22,221 nt of DNA from Chloroflexota bacterium (GCA_902812455.1 CADDZH010000091.1:1-22221); one strand, 5' to 3'. Numbered from the stretch's first letter, positions 14,793 to 22,203 are shown. Translations and numbers: made by a program. Notes: generated by a model not told the origin, from the letters alone.

Positions 14793-14820
14793 AGTGCCAT
14801 TCGCTTGTGGACGCCAGGCT

Positions 14821-15945
14821 CTACCCCCTCTGATCGATAGGCACATACTCGGTCACCTTAGGCCCGACATACTCCGCTCGCGGGCGAATCAGGCGGTTGT
14901 TAGCATACTGCTCCAGCACATGCGCCGTCCAGCCAGAGATGCGGCTACAGGCAAAAATGTCCGTATCCAGGTCAACAGGAATGCCCAGCAGGTAGTAGAC
15001 AGACGCCGAATAGAAATCGACGTTGCAATACAGACCTTTGTGCTCTTTCATGTATTCTTCAATAATACGCGATATCTCATACCAGCGCATATCACCCTTG
15101 CGCTTGCCCAGCTCTTCCGACATCTCTCGCAGGTGGGCTGCGCGAGGATCTTCAGTCTTATACACGCGATGCCCAAAGCCCATGATGCGCTCTTTGCGCT
15201 CCAGTGCGTCACGAATATATGGCTCAGCATTCTCGACACTGCCCACCCGCAAGAGCATGCGCATCACCTGCTCGTTGGCTCCTCCATGCAATGGGCCGGA
15301 GAGAGCGCCCACCGCCGAGGAAATCGCCGCATACATATTGGCCAGGGTGGCCGCCGTCACGCGAGCCGCAAAGGTAGAGGCATTGAGTTCGTGGTCGGCG
15401 TGCAAGATCAGCGCAACATCCATCACATGCGCATCATAAGCATCCGGCATCTCACCCTTTAGCATATACAGCAGATTCGTCGCGTAATTCTTATCAGGCA
15501 GTGGAGCAACCGGCTCTCTGCCATTGCGCAGGTGATCCCATGTCGCCACAATCACTGGAAACATGGCGGTCAGGCGTACCGCGCGTTGGTAATTCGCTTC
15601 GGAAGACCTATCGCTTAAATCGGCGTCAAAGGAAGAGAGCATAGATACGGTCGTGCGCAAAGCATCCATAGGCGGGGTGGTTGTAGGCAGCAAGCGCATG
15701 ATCTCAAGCACGCGCTCTGGAAGCTGGCGATCGGCCTGCAGTTGCGTCTTTAATTCTTCCAGTTGCGCACGCGTGGGCAAGACTCCATGCCAGAGGAGAT
15801 AAACCGTCTCTTCAAAGGTCGAATAACGGGCTAAATCGTGAATATCAACACCGTAGTAGGTGAGCTTTCCAAGCTTGCCATCGATATCGCAAATGCGCGA
15901 ATGCAATGCGACGACATCTTCGAGGCCTTCGGTGGTAGTAGGCAT
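14821..15945 (-). CDS. gltA: Citrate synthase, 374 aa
   Basis: It condenses acetyl-CoA with oxaloacetate to citrate, the entry to the TCA cycle, in the cytoplasm. The protein has the catalytic triad in its normal settings: His220 in GPLHGGANEQV, His259 in GFGHRVYKTEDPRA and Asp310 in CNVDFYSASVYYLLGIP. LHADHELNAST is also present. Length 374 matches the short, dimeric type found in Gram-positive bacteria and archaea rather than the 430-residue E. coli type. A 2-methylcitrate synthase cannot be excluded, since the two share these motifs, but no prp genes are adjacent. GGAGG 8 nt upstream supports the start. It is divergent from the sigma-factor gene. Confidence 0.94.
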   Translation of the reverse strand: MPTTTEGLEDVVALHSRICDIDGKLGKLTYYGVDIHDLARYSTFEETVYLLWHGVLPTRAQLEELKTQLQADRQLPERVLEIMRLLPTTTPPMDALRTTVSMLSSFDADLSDRSSEANYQRAVRLTAMFPVIVATWDHLRNGREPVAPLPDKNYATNLLYMLKGEMPDAYDAHVMDVALILHADHELNASTFAARVTAATLANMYAAISSAVGALSGPLHGGANEQVMRMLLRVGSVENAEPYIRDALERKERIMGFGHRVYKTEDPRAAHLREMSEELGKRKGDMRWYEISRIIEEYMKEHKGLYCNVDFYSASVYYLLGIPVDLDTDIFACSRISGWTAHVLEQYANNRLIRPRAEYVGPKVTEYVPIDQRG

Positions 15946-16158
15946 TGCCAGTTCCTCCAGGGGGTGCTTACTTCTTCAGTGAAGACAGCCAGCGCTCGAC
16001 CAGCCGAGGTAATTGCTGCTTCCACCTTGAAGCAGTTTGCTTTCAAAACAATAAACAATGTGGTCTGGTAAAGTAATTATAATCCTGTACCTTCAACTAC
16101 GTCAACGCGCGCCAACAATCCTCGCTTCTCCCAACAATTGGGCGCCGGCCTTTTCCTT

Positions 16159-16188
16159 GAGGGTAGGGGCGAGGCTTGCCCTCGCCCT
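16159..16188 (+). repeat. Short CTTGC-class hairpin upstream of the sigma-factor gene
   Basis: Head GGTAG, stem GGGCGAGG (16167-16174), loop CTTGC (16175-16179) and stem CCTCGCCC (16180-16187). It lies about 55 bp before the sigma-factor ATG. The rest of 15946-16242 shows only a small CCCAA/TTGGG dyad (16130-16142) and no gene. Confidence 0.8.
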
Positions 16189-16242
16189 ATAGAGTATGTT
16201 AGACTAGCGCAAGCAAAGCAAAGCGAAAAGTGAGGCAGCAAA

Positions 16243-16881
16243 ATGGCAAAGCTTACGCGCGATGATGAAGATGAGCTTATTACGCGCAGCCAGCGTGGCG
16301 ATGCCAATGCATTCAACCAGTTAATCTTGCAGTATCAACAAGCAGCATATAGCGCTGTCTTCCGCATGCTTGGAGATGCGGATATCGCGGCTGATATCAC
16401 GCAGGATGCTTTTATCGCTGCCTTTCGCAATATTAACTCCTTCAGGGTAGGTTCCTCATTTCGTGCCTGGCTCCTGCGTATTGTTTCCAATCTGGCAGTC
16501 GATCAATGGCGGCGTACGCAGCGCCACCCCATCGAGTCGTTGGACGAGATCAGCGGCGAAGACGAACGGCATTCCCCTGGCGAATTGAGCGCCTTAGTAG
16601 AGACAAACCGGGAAAGGAATCCCGAAGCATTCGTTTTGAACCAGGAATTGCAGGACTTAATCCAGCGCGGCCTCGAGGAGCTTCCCATTGAACAGCGGGT
16701 TGCTATCGTTCTCTGTGATATCGAAGGCTGTTCCTATGAAGAGGTCGCCTCGGCTACCCAGACTACTATGGGAACAGTGCGATCGCGCATTGCCAGAGGC
16801 AGAAAACGCTTGCGCGATTACCTGTCTAAACATGAGGAACTTTTGCCTGGTCAGTACCGTTTACCTACTAATAGGGAGTGA
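16243..16881 (+). CDS. ECF-type RNA polymerase sigma factor, 212 aa
   Basis: Region 2 (about 22-95) reads FNQLILQYQQAAYSAVFRML, DIAADITQDAFIAAF, then FRAWLLRIVSNLAVDQWRR, the core-binding and -10 recognition segment. Region 4 (about 140-195) contains ELPIEQRVAIVLCDIEGCSY and the helix-turn-helix TTMGTVRSRIARGRKRLRDY, which reads the -35. Regions 1.1 and 3 are absent, as usual for ECF factors. The anti-sigma gene follows after 33 bp on the same strand, so the pair is probably one operon. GAGG upstream supports the ATG. Confidence 0.95.
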   Translation: MAKLTRDDEDELITRSQRGDANAFNQLILQYQQAAYSAVFRMLGDADIAADITQDAFIAAFRNINSFRVGSSFRAWLLRIVSNLAVDQWRRTQRHPIESLDEISGEDERHSPGELSALVETNRERNPEAFVLNQELQDLIQRGLEELPIEQRVAIVLCDIEGCSYEEVASATQTTMGTVRSRIARGRKRLRDYLSKHEELLPGQYRLPTNRE

Positions 16882-16914
16882 AAATCTTGCTCCTCATAAG
16901 AGCGGAGTAGAAGC

Positions 16915-17649
16915 GTGACACAGCATAATAATGGGCACCTGACAACCGAACAGCTTTCTGCATTGCTGGATGGGCAACTCTCTACACAGGAGCGAGAACT
17001 ATACAAGGCTCATGTGCAGGCCTGCCAGCAGTGCCATCATGAGTTACAGGGCCTGCAGCAGGTGGTTGTCCTGTTACACGCTTTGCCCCAGCCACAGCTA
17101 CCCCACTCATTCACTCTCTCCAGCGATATCAGGTATCTGCAGGAGCGCCCGGCAAGAGAAGCTGCTCCCGTGGCCGCACGCCAGCCGCGTAGCAGCAAAC
17201 CATCCTATCTCCGGCGCTCAATACGCATTGTCAGTACCATAGCCGCTGTCGTTGGCCTGTTCTTCTTCCTGTCCAGCTTCCTGGCAACGTTGCCGCGCAG
17301 CGCAACGACAAGCGCTCCTACCAGAAATCCATCCTCGGTGGCTCATAACAACCCATCCTCTACTGTAGGTCCCCGCTCCGTACAAAGCGGCGTTCAAAAG
17401 CAGAAGACCGCAACCCCTGGCAATGGCACTTTTACTAGCAGCCCCACTCCGGCACCCACAAGTAGATCGAGTACAAACACTGCCCCACACCAGGCAACCC
17501 CGGCGAGCCAGCCCTCGCCATCTCTCCCTTTACCTGGTATGAGCACTCCCTTAGCACAGCAAGAGGTAGGCCTTATTCTTCTCTTCCTCGGCATCCTGGG
17601 CTGGCTCCTGACGGTCCGCAGGCGGAAAAACCGGGTCTTTTCATCGTAA
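16915..17649 (+). CDS. Zinc-finger anti-sigma factor with two membrane segments, 244 aa
   Basis: The N-terminus is a zf-HC2/ZAS domain, with LTTEQLSALLDGQLSTQE followed by H33-x3-C37-x2-C40, which binds and holds the cognate ECF sigma. A membrane segment at about 105-125 (VSTIAAVVGLFFFLSSFLAT) leads to a long Ser/Thr/Pro-rich outside stretch (about 128-210). A second hydrophobic segment (about 218-236, EVGLILLFLGILGWLLTV) ends in RRRKNR. The second segment with its basic tail resembles a cell-wall-anchor C-terminus, but the preceding LPLPGMST is not LPXTG. One membrane pass is usual in this family, so the second is notable. The start is GTG, supported by GGAG 8 nt upstream. The stop codon is directly followed by a repeat element. 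Confidence 0.88.
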   Translation: MTQHNNGHLTTEQLSALLDGQLSTQERELYKAHVQACQQCHHELQGLQQVVVLLHALPQPQLPHSFTLSSDIRYLQERPAREAAPVAARQPRSSKPSYLRRSIRIVSTIAAVVGLFFFLSSFLATLPRSATTSAPTRNPSSVAHNNPSSTVGPRSVQSGVQKQKTATPGNGTFTSSPTPAPTSRSSTNTAPHQATPASQPSPSLPLPGMSTPLAQQEVGLILLFLGILGWLLTVRRRKNRVFSS

Positions 17650-17758
17650 CCTGATGAACTGTTCCGATCAAATGAGGCAAAGCAGGAACTGGATCGTACC
17701 CGTAGGGGCAAGGGGAGGAGTGGATGCGGTGGGTGGGCATTGCGCTTGCCCTCGTGCC
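17650..17758 (+). repeat. Long GTAGGG repeat, copy A5, starting at a stop codon
   Basis: The left end CCTGATGAACTGTTCC matches the complete element's end at 15 of 16 positions and begins on the base after the anti-sigma TAA. Then follow GATCAAATGAGG, GGAACTGGATCGTACC, CGTAGGGGCAAGG and TTGCGCTTGCCCTCG. No right terminal repeat is recognisable. Beyond it (17759-17993) are an inverted GCTCCTGCCCCTACG fragment at about 17803 and no gene. Confidence 0.7.
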
Positions 17759-17993
17759 TCATCGCTGCTCCTTCACCCCAAAAAACTACCACTGTAAAGC
17801 CGCTCCTGCCCCTACGACTCCTTGCAACCCCTCGCAAAATCCTGAAAGTCCTACCAGTTGACGCCACAACCGTAACGCTCTATGATAATAGAGAGAATGC
17901 GTGGAGTTTTTCACATATTTCCGTGATGAAAATCTCAAGTTTTTGCAGGTTATAGCCTATTACTCTGTCAGTCTTCAATTGAGCAGGAAAAAA

Positions 17994-18036
17994 TGTAGTG
18001 GCCTCCCTTGTGGGGGCCAGGCTTTCACCCGCTACA
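17994..18036 (+). repeat. Palindromic repeat-like hairpin
   Basis: TGTAGTGG (17994-18001) pairs with CCGCTACA (18029-18036) with one G-T pair. Inside is CCTCCCTTGTGGGGGCC. The TGTAG...CTACA ends resemble the GTAGGGGCCGAT repeats. It lies 40 bp before the membrane protein start. Confidence 0.45.
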
Positions 18037-18075
18037 TGAGTATTGACAAAGTACTATACACAGGGAGATGCAGAT

Positions 18076-18846
18076 ATGAGTAATCCTCTTTCGCTCCTCT
18101 TTCCCGCCATCAATGTCGTCGTGACGGCAGCGTTCGCCGGGGTGGTGCTCAGCCAGTATACCCGGCGCCATAGGTTATACCAGCTTTATTGGAGTATAGC
18201 CCTGCTGATGGCCTTTGTGGCCACGCTCGCCTACGTGCTTATGGTTCTCGTCCAGCCTACAAGCAGTGCAGGCGTTGTCTTCTTCCGCATCTACTACATC
18301 CTGGGAGCCGCGCTCATGCCATCCTGGTTGGGGCTTGGTAGTATTGCCCTGGTCTCGAAGCCACTGGTTACGCGCATCTGCTTCGCTGTCCTATGCGTGC
18401 TGAGCGTCATCGCAGCAGTGCTGGTGGGCATCGCGGGCATCAATATGTCGCAGCTCGCCCAGATTGCAGGCACCCCTGGCGCAGGTATTTTACAAACCCA
18501 ATCGGAGGGAGGAGCATGGCTCATCATGATCATCGTCCTCAACTCGCTGGGCGTGCTGGCCGTCGTGGGCGTTGCCATCTACTCCGGCTGGAAGCTGCTG
18601 GTACGCCAGGGAACAGCTAACCTGCTGGTGGGCAATGTGCTCATCCTGGCCGGCGATTTAATCAACGCGGCTGCCGGCAGCAGCGCTCGCCTGGGAGTTG
18701 AGAATATCTTCTGGCTCGTCATGGCGGTTGGCTGGGTGGTCTTCTTCATCGGCGTCCTGCTCGCCAGCCGCTCGCGCAGGCGCGCCGCACCCACACCCAA
18801 ACAGGAGGACCTTGCAGGGCAACCGCAAGGGTTGCCCCTCCCATGA
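18076..18846 (+). CDS. Multi-pass membrane protein of unknown function, 256 aa
   Basis: About seven hydrophobic segments are visible, including SLLFPAINVVVTAAFAGVVL, LYWSIALLMAFVATLAYVLM, ICFAVLCVLSVIAAVLVGI, LIMIIVLNSLGVLAVVGVAI and FWLVMAVGWVVFFIGVLLA. The tail is basic (SRSRRRAAPTPK). It has no enzyme motif that I recognise. The ATG at 18076 is preferred over a TTG at 18043 because GGGAG lies about 9 nt upstream. The last 11 residues (LAGQPQGLPLP) are translated from a repeat hairpin, so the natural C-terminus may have been replaced. It lies between the anti-sigma gene and the convergent HtrA gene, which suggests an envelope role by context only. Confidence 0.75.
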   Translation: MSNPLSLLFPAINVVVTAAFAGVVLSQYTRRHRLYQLYWSIALLMAFVATLAYVLMVLVQPTSSAGVVFFRIYYILGAALMPSWLGLGSIALVSKPLVTRICFAVLCVLSVIAAVLVGIAGINMSQLAQIAGTPGAGILQTQSEGGAWLIMIIVLNSLGVLAVVGVAIYSGWKLLVRQGTANLLVGNVLILAGDLINAAAGSSARLGVENIFWLVMAVGWVVFFIGVLLASRSRRRAAPTPKQEDLAGQPQGLPLP

Positions 18847-18868
18847 CACGCCTCGGCCTGCGCAGCCG
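18812..18868 (-). repeat. Composite repeat with CTTGC-class hairpin, partly inside a coding region
   Basis: On the minus strand: stem GGGCAACC, loop CTTGC, stem GGTTGCCC (plus 18817-18837), next to the 20-bp block at 18849-18868 that is the exact reverse complement of 14732-14751. The whole unit aligns in inverse orientation with 14732-14792. The hairpin part encodes the end of the membrane protein. Confidence 0.75.
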
Positions 18869-18874
18869 TCGTAT

Positions 18875-18900
18875 GGTAGGGGCAGGGCTTGCCCCTGCCC
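18875..18900 (+). repeat. Short CTTGC-class hairpin between convergent genes
   Basis: Head GGTAG (18875-18879), stem GGGCAGGG (18880-18887), loop CTTGC (18888-18892) and stem CCCTGCCC (18893-18900). It lies between the membrane protein stop and the HtrA stop and could end transcription from both sides. Confidence 0.8.
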
Positions 18901-18932
18901 TGGCCTCGGCACCAATACGCCCCTCCCACACG

Positions 18933-20216
18933 TCATGGCACGGTCAGTTCACCCAGCCTGACATTGACCGTCAACTGCTGGTTGCCACGATAGACGTGGA
19001 CGGAGACAGTCTGCCCAGGAGAATAACTTGCCAGCACATCCTCCAGCGTTGAAAGATCCGTTACCTGAGCATTATTGATCTGCACAATCACATCACCTGG
19101 CTGCAACCCTGCCTGAGCCGCCGGCCCACCGGATTGCACATTGGTGATCAGCACGCCATGATCGACTGATAGATTGTCCTGTGCGGCCAGGAATGGATCA
19201 ACGCTTTCGGCGCTGATACCCAGCGCGGCCCTGCCCGTATGCGTCACATGACCGGTCTGGATAATCTGACTTGCAATGAAGGATACGCGGTTCGACGGAA
19301 TAGCAAACCCTACGCCGTTAGCCGGCGTGTTAAACTCTGGATCAATGGCCTCCACAGTGGGAATGCCGATCAGGTTGCCTTGCAGGTCTACCAGCGCTCC
19401 ACCGCTATTCCCAGGATTGATAGGCGCATCGGTCTGGATGGCATCTGGAATAACCGCCGAGCTTCCCTGTCCTTCTATAACGGTGCGGTTCAGCGCGCTC
19501 ACAATGCCGTTGGTCACTGTCTGGGTGTTCCCCAGCGGGTTGCCGATAGCCAGCACATCCTCCCCTACCTTCACCTTTGAGGAATCTCCTATTGTCGCAG
19601 TTACGATATTAGCAGGGGGATTGATTTTGATGATAGCCAGATCATCTAGCGGATCTGTTCCTACCAGTTGCGCCGGTAAGCTCCTGCCATCGAACAATAC
19701 AACCTGTATCGCCTGCGCCCCATCCACCACGTGGTTATTCGTCACAATATACCCACGCTTGTCAATGATTACACCGGAGCCAATGCCCGCACCATTGGGC
19801 AACTGCACATTCACCTGCACGACGGAAGGCTCCACTTTCTGGATCACGGCCTCCTGCACAGCTTGAATATTATTGCCAGAGAGCGGGGGAACAGTTACCG
19901 TCGGGTTTGAGTTCGGCTGCAACTGGCTCGTGCTGGAGCTAGCGTTAGAAGGACTGGCAGTCGTTGTACTCCTGCCATACGCCCATCCAGAAAACAGTCC
20001 AACGCCAAACACGATCAACAGCAGGATAACGAGAGCCCATATCGCTCCACTGCGCCTGCGGCGCGGAGGATAGGATGGCCCCCCTTGCGGCGAGTTGGCA
20101 TAACCTCCTGGCGTGCCAGGAGCAGGTGCCATATGACTACCGGCATCACCCGGCGCTTGTGCTTGATTCTGGTTGGGTTGATATGCCTCAGTTGGTTGAT
20201 CATAAGGATTGATCAT
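18933..20216 (-). CDS. htrA: HtrA/Deg-type serine protease with one PDZ domain, 427 aa
   Basis: A Gln/Pro-rich cytoplasmic leader (1-51) and RRRR precede one transmembrane segment (about 58-79). The protease domain is therefore outside the membrane. The trypsin-like triad is complete: His162 in VTNNHVVDGAQ, Asp192 in DPLDDLAIIKI and Ser271 in PINPGNSGGALV. The PDZ domain (about 330-427) has GRAALGISAES, AAQAGLQPGDVIVQI and ends the protein. It degrades or senses misfolded envelope proteins. The ATG at 20216 is chosen over a GTG at 20231 because GGAGG lies 8 nt before it and the GTG overlaps that site. It faces the sigma/anti-sigma/membrane genes, so it may belong to the same stress response. 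Confidence 0.95.
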   Translation of the reverse strand: MINPYDQPTEAYQPNQNQAQAPGDAGSHMAPAPGTPGGYANSPQGGPSYPPRRRRSGAIWALVILLLIVFGVGLFSGWAYGRSTTTASPSNASSSTSQLQPNSNPTVTVPPLSGNNIQAVQEAVIQKVEPSVVQVNVQLPNGAGIGSGVIIDKRGYIVTNNHVVDGAQAIQVVLFDGRSLPAQLVGTDPLDDLAIIKINPPANIVTATIGDSSKVKVGEDVLAIGNPLGNTQTVTNGIVSALNRTVIEGQGSSAVIPDAIQTDAPINPGNSGGALVDLQGNLIGIPTVEAIDPEFNTPANGVGFAIPSNRVSFIASQIIQTGHVTHTGRAALGISAESVDPFLAAQDNLSVDHGVLITNVQSGGPAAQAGLQPGDVIVQINNAQVTDLSTLEDVLASYSPGQTVSVHVYRGNQQLTVNVRLGELTVP

Positions 20217-20224
20217 AGAACAGG

Positions 20225-20229
20225 CCTCC
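20225..20229 (-). promoter_or_regulatory. Ribosome binding site fixing the htrA start
   Basis: GGAGG on the minus strand, 8 nt before the ATG at 20216. It rules out the longer GTG reading from 20231. Confidence 0.7.
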
Positions 20230-20238
20230 ACTTTTCTA

Positions 20239-20271
20239 CTTCTAGATAGAAGATGTTATCTTATTAAGCAA
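20239..20271 (-). promoter_or_regulatory. Candidate htrA promoter with a dyad over the -10
   Basis: On the minus strand: TTGCTT (plus 20266-20271), a 17-bp spacer and TATCTA (plus 20243-20248). The -10 lies within CTTCTA-GA-TAGAAG (20239-20252), a perfect 6-bp inverted repeat. The leader would be about 20 nt. Confidence 0.4.
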
Positions 20272-20284
20272 GTGATCGGAACCT

Positions 20285-20333
20285 CTGTAGGGGCCGATTT
20301 ATCGCGCCCACTGCCGATTGATCGGCCCAAGAG
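20285..20333 (+). repeat. GTAGGGGCCGAT hairpin repeat, copy B2
   Basis: It begins CTGTAGGGGCCGATTTATCG, with GCCGATTGATCGGC near its end; it differs from the copy at 8405 at three of the first 42 positions. The right end (CCCAAGAG) is degenerate. It lies upstream of the htrA promoter. The 20217-20747 region contains no gene, only this repeat and the sites listed below. Confidence 0.7.
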
Positions 20334-20465
20334 TAATCCCTTATATACCCCGCTATTCAGCATGCCATCTTCACCTGCGCATACTATATCGCAGTATGTT
20401 CAGAAAACTTGCAGGATTCTGTAAAAACTTTGTAAGCACCCAGGAGGTGACAGCAACGAAAAATC

Positions 20466-20495
20466 TTGACAATAGCATATATCTTTAACTATATT
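20466..20495 (+). promoter_or_regulatory. Candidate promoter for the solute-binding protein gene
   Basis: TTGACA (20466-20471), an 18-bp spacer and TATATT (20490-20495). It would give a leader of about 245 nt that includes the tandem repeat and the hairpin at the ribosome binding site. Confidence 0.4.
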
Positions 20496-20530
20496 GATCG
20501 TAGCACATTTTTTCACATTTGAAACCTTTG

Positions 20531-20580
20531 CAGGCCTTCTCCAGTGATATTTACACAGGTCTTCTTCGGTGAGATCTACA
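20531..20580 (+). repeat. Two tandem 25-bp units upstream of the solute-binding protein gene
   Basis: Units 20531-20555 and 20556-20580 both start CAGG, share CTTCT, GTGA and TACA, and match at 20 of 25 positions. They may be paired regulator sites or a leader RNA repeat. Confidence 0.5.
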
Positions 20581-20708
20581 GAGGTATAAGCGTAATAGAG
20601 GTAGAAACATAATTTCATTGTAGTATCTCTTAATGCTTCCTGGTTACCGGCCTGGAGCCAGTACGTACAGTTGTATCGTTGTTCACCTACGAGTTTGAAC
20701 TAGCAGTG

Positions 20709-20735
20709 GGCTGCCGTTCACTGTAGGCGGCAGCC
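20709..20735 (+). promoter_or_regulatory. Hairpin directly next to the ribosome binding site of the solute-binding protein gene
   Basis: GGCTGCCG (20709-20716) and CGGCAGCC (20728-20735) form a perfect 8-bp stem. The AGGAGG ribosome binding site starts on the next base (20736-20741), 6 nt before the ATG. An alternative CAGTG/CACTG pairing (20704-20708 with 20719-20723) competes with it. Confidence 0.5.
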
Positions 20736-20747
20736 AGGAGGTTCATT

Positions 20748-22103
20748 ATGAAACGGTACTTTGCGCCTTTACTCATTATCTTCATGCTCTTCTTCTTAGC
20801 TGCTTGTGGAAGCAGTGGTTCCACCAGCACTACCGGTGGTGTGGCACAGAAAGGTATCACCAGCGGCAACCCCTACATCAGTTGCCCCAGTAGCACCAAT
20901 ACCACAGCGGCAGCGCCTGAAAGTGGTACCATCACGCTAACCGTCTCCGGTTGGACCTCAACGCCGGCAGAAGATGCGCTGGTGAAGTCCAACCTCGACA
21001 ACTTCCAGAAGCTGCATCCTAACATCCACATCAACTGGTCGCCCATCCCTGGTGACTATCCCACCAAGATGCGCGCGAACGTCGCCAGTGGTACGGTGCC
21101 CGATGTCTTCTACCTCTCACCGGATATGTCCAGTGAGTACATCAGCGCGGGCAAGCTGCTCAATCTTTCTCCCTACATGGCACGCGATCACGTCAGCGCC
21201 AACGACTACTATTCCGCGCTGCTCAATCCCTTCACCTGCACCAGCGGGCAAGTTTACGGCCTGCCCAAAGACTGGGCTTCGCTTGGTGTCTTCTACAACA
21301 AGCAGATGTTCCAGGCAGCAGGAGTTCCTTTCCCCAGCGCCAACTGGACATGGCAGGACATGTACAATGATGCCCAGAAGCTGACCAAGAACGCCGGTAC
21401 GGCCAATGCAGTCTATGGTATTAGCCTCTCGGCGGATGCCTCACGCTGGGGCGCCTTCCTCCTCGCCGATGGTGGCTCAATGCTCAACAAAGACGGCACA
21501 CAGGCAACCTTCAACAACGCAGCCGGCGTGAACGCGCTGAACTACTACGATAGCTTTATCAAGAATCACGTCGGAGTCCTTCCTACTCAAGTAGGCGCGC
21601 CGTGGAATGGCGATGCCTTTGGTAAAGCCAAAGTCGCTATGACCATTGAAGGCCCCTGGCTGATCCCTTACATGACCAGCACATACCCCAGTGTCCAGTA
21701 TGATATCGCGCCTCTGCCCATTTCTCCCATAGGAAAGCGGGCTGACTTGATCTTCACCAATGCCTGGGCTGCCTACTCGGGCACAAAATATCCCGATGCT
21801 GCCTGGGAACTGATCAAGTATATGACGGGAACTACCGTGCAGAAGAGCCAGCTCGATGCCGGCTTCGCACTGCCAACCATCAAGGGCCTGTCCAACGATC
21901 CCTACTTTAGCCAGCATCCTGACTTCAAAGTCCTGTTTGACGCAGCCAGCTATGGCTACGCCGACTACTACGGCCCGCAAGATGTCGCCATTCACAACGA
22001 CCTTGCCACGGCCCTTGAGGCCGTCATGCTCAATAAGCAGAGCGTGCAGTCAGCTTTGAATGATGCCGCTACTAAAGTAGATCAAGCCCTGCAGGGCGCC
22101 TAA
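20748..22103 (+). CDS. ABC transporter extracellular solute-binding lipoprotein (sugar type), 451 aa
   Basis: The N-terminus is a lipoprotein signal (MKRYFAPLLIIFMLFFLAAC) with lipobox LAAC, so Cys20 would be lipidated and the protein held on the outside of the membrane. The mature part is a family-1 binding protein: ITLTVSGWTSTPAEDALVKS, NFQKLHPNIHINW, SGTVPDVFYLSPD, YGLPKDWASLGVFYNKQMF and later KAKVAMTIEGPWLIPYM and AWELIKYMTGTTVQKSQLD. Such proteins deliver oligosaccharides or similar solutes to a two-permease ABC importer; the permease genes are not in the window but may follow to the right. AGGAGG sits 6 nt upstream. The exact sugar cannot be told. Confidence 0.94.
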   Translation: MKRYFAPLLIIFMLFFLAACGSSGSTSTTGGVAQKGITSGNPYISCPSSTNTTAAAPESGTITLTVSGWTSTPAEDALVKSNLDNFQKLHPNIHINWSPIPGDYPTKMRANVASGTVPDVFYLSPDMSSEYISAGKLLNLSPYMARDHVSANDYYSALLNPFTCTSGQVYGLPKDWASLGVFYNKQMFQAAGVPFPSANWTWQDMYNDAQKLTKNAGTANAVYGISLSADASRWGAFLLADGGSMLNKDGTQATFNNAAGVNALNYYDSFIKNHVGVLPTQVGAPWNGDAFGKAKVAMTIEGPWLIPYMTSTYPSVQYDIAPLPISPIGKRADLIFTNAWAAYSGTKYPDAAWELIKYMTGTTVQKSQLDAGFALPTIKGLSNDPYFSQHPDFKVLFDAASYGYADYYGPQDVAIHNDLATALEAVMLNKQSVQSALNDAATKVDQALQGA

Positions 22104-22131
22104 CCAGCAATTGAGACGCCCGTTCATACCC

Positions 22132-22189
22132 GTAGGGGCAAGGGGCGCGGAGATGTGGCGTGGGGGCCTTGCGCTTGCCCTCGCCCCTC
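22132..22189 (+). repeat. Long GTAGGG repeat core, copy A6
   Basis: GTAGGGGCAAGG, a G-rich spacer, GGGGCCTTGCGCTTGCCCTCG. It lies 28 bp after the solute-binding protein stop. GGGCAAG pairs with CTTGCCC. The CCTGATGAA arm is absent. Confidence 0.65.
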
Positions 22190-22203
22190 CGGTGCTGCCA
22201 GGC

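Noticed and set aside
14755..15462. 235-residue plus-strand frame
   Set aside because: Mostly antisense to citrate synthase, starting in a repeat hairpin; no motif. Shadow frame.
18043..18066. TTGACA (18043-18048) and TATACA as a promoter for the membrane protein
   Set aside because: The spacing between the two hexamers is only 6 bp, far too short.
21477..21995. 172-residue minus-strand frame
   Set aside because: Antisense to the solute-binding protein gene, which has a lipobox, a good ribosome binding site and family motifs.
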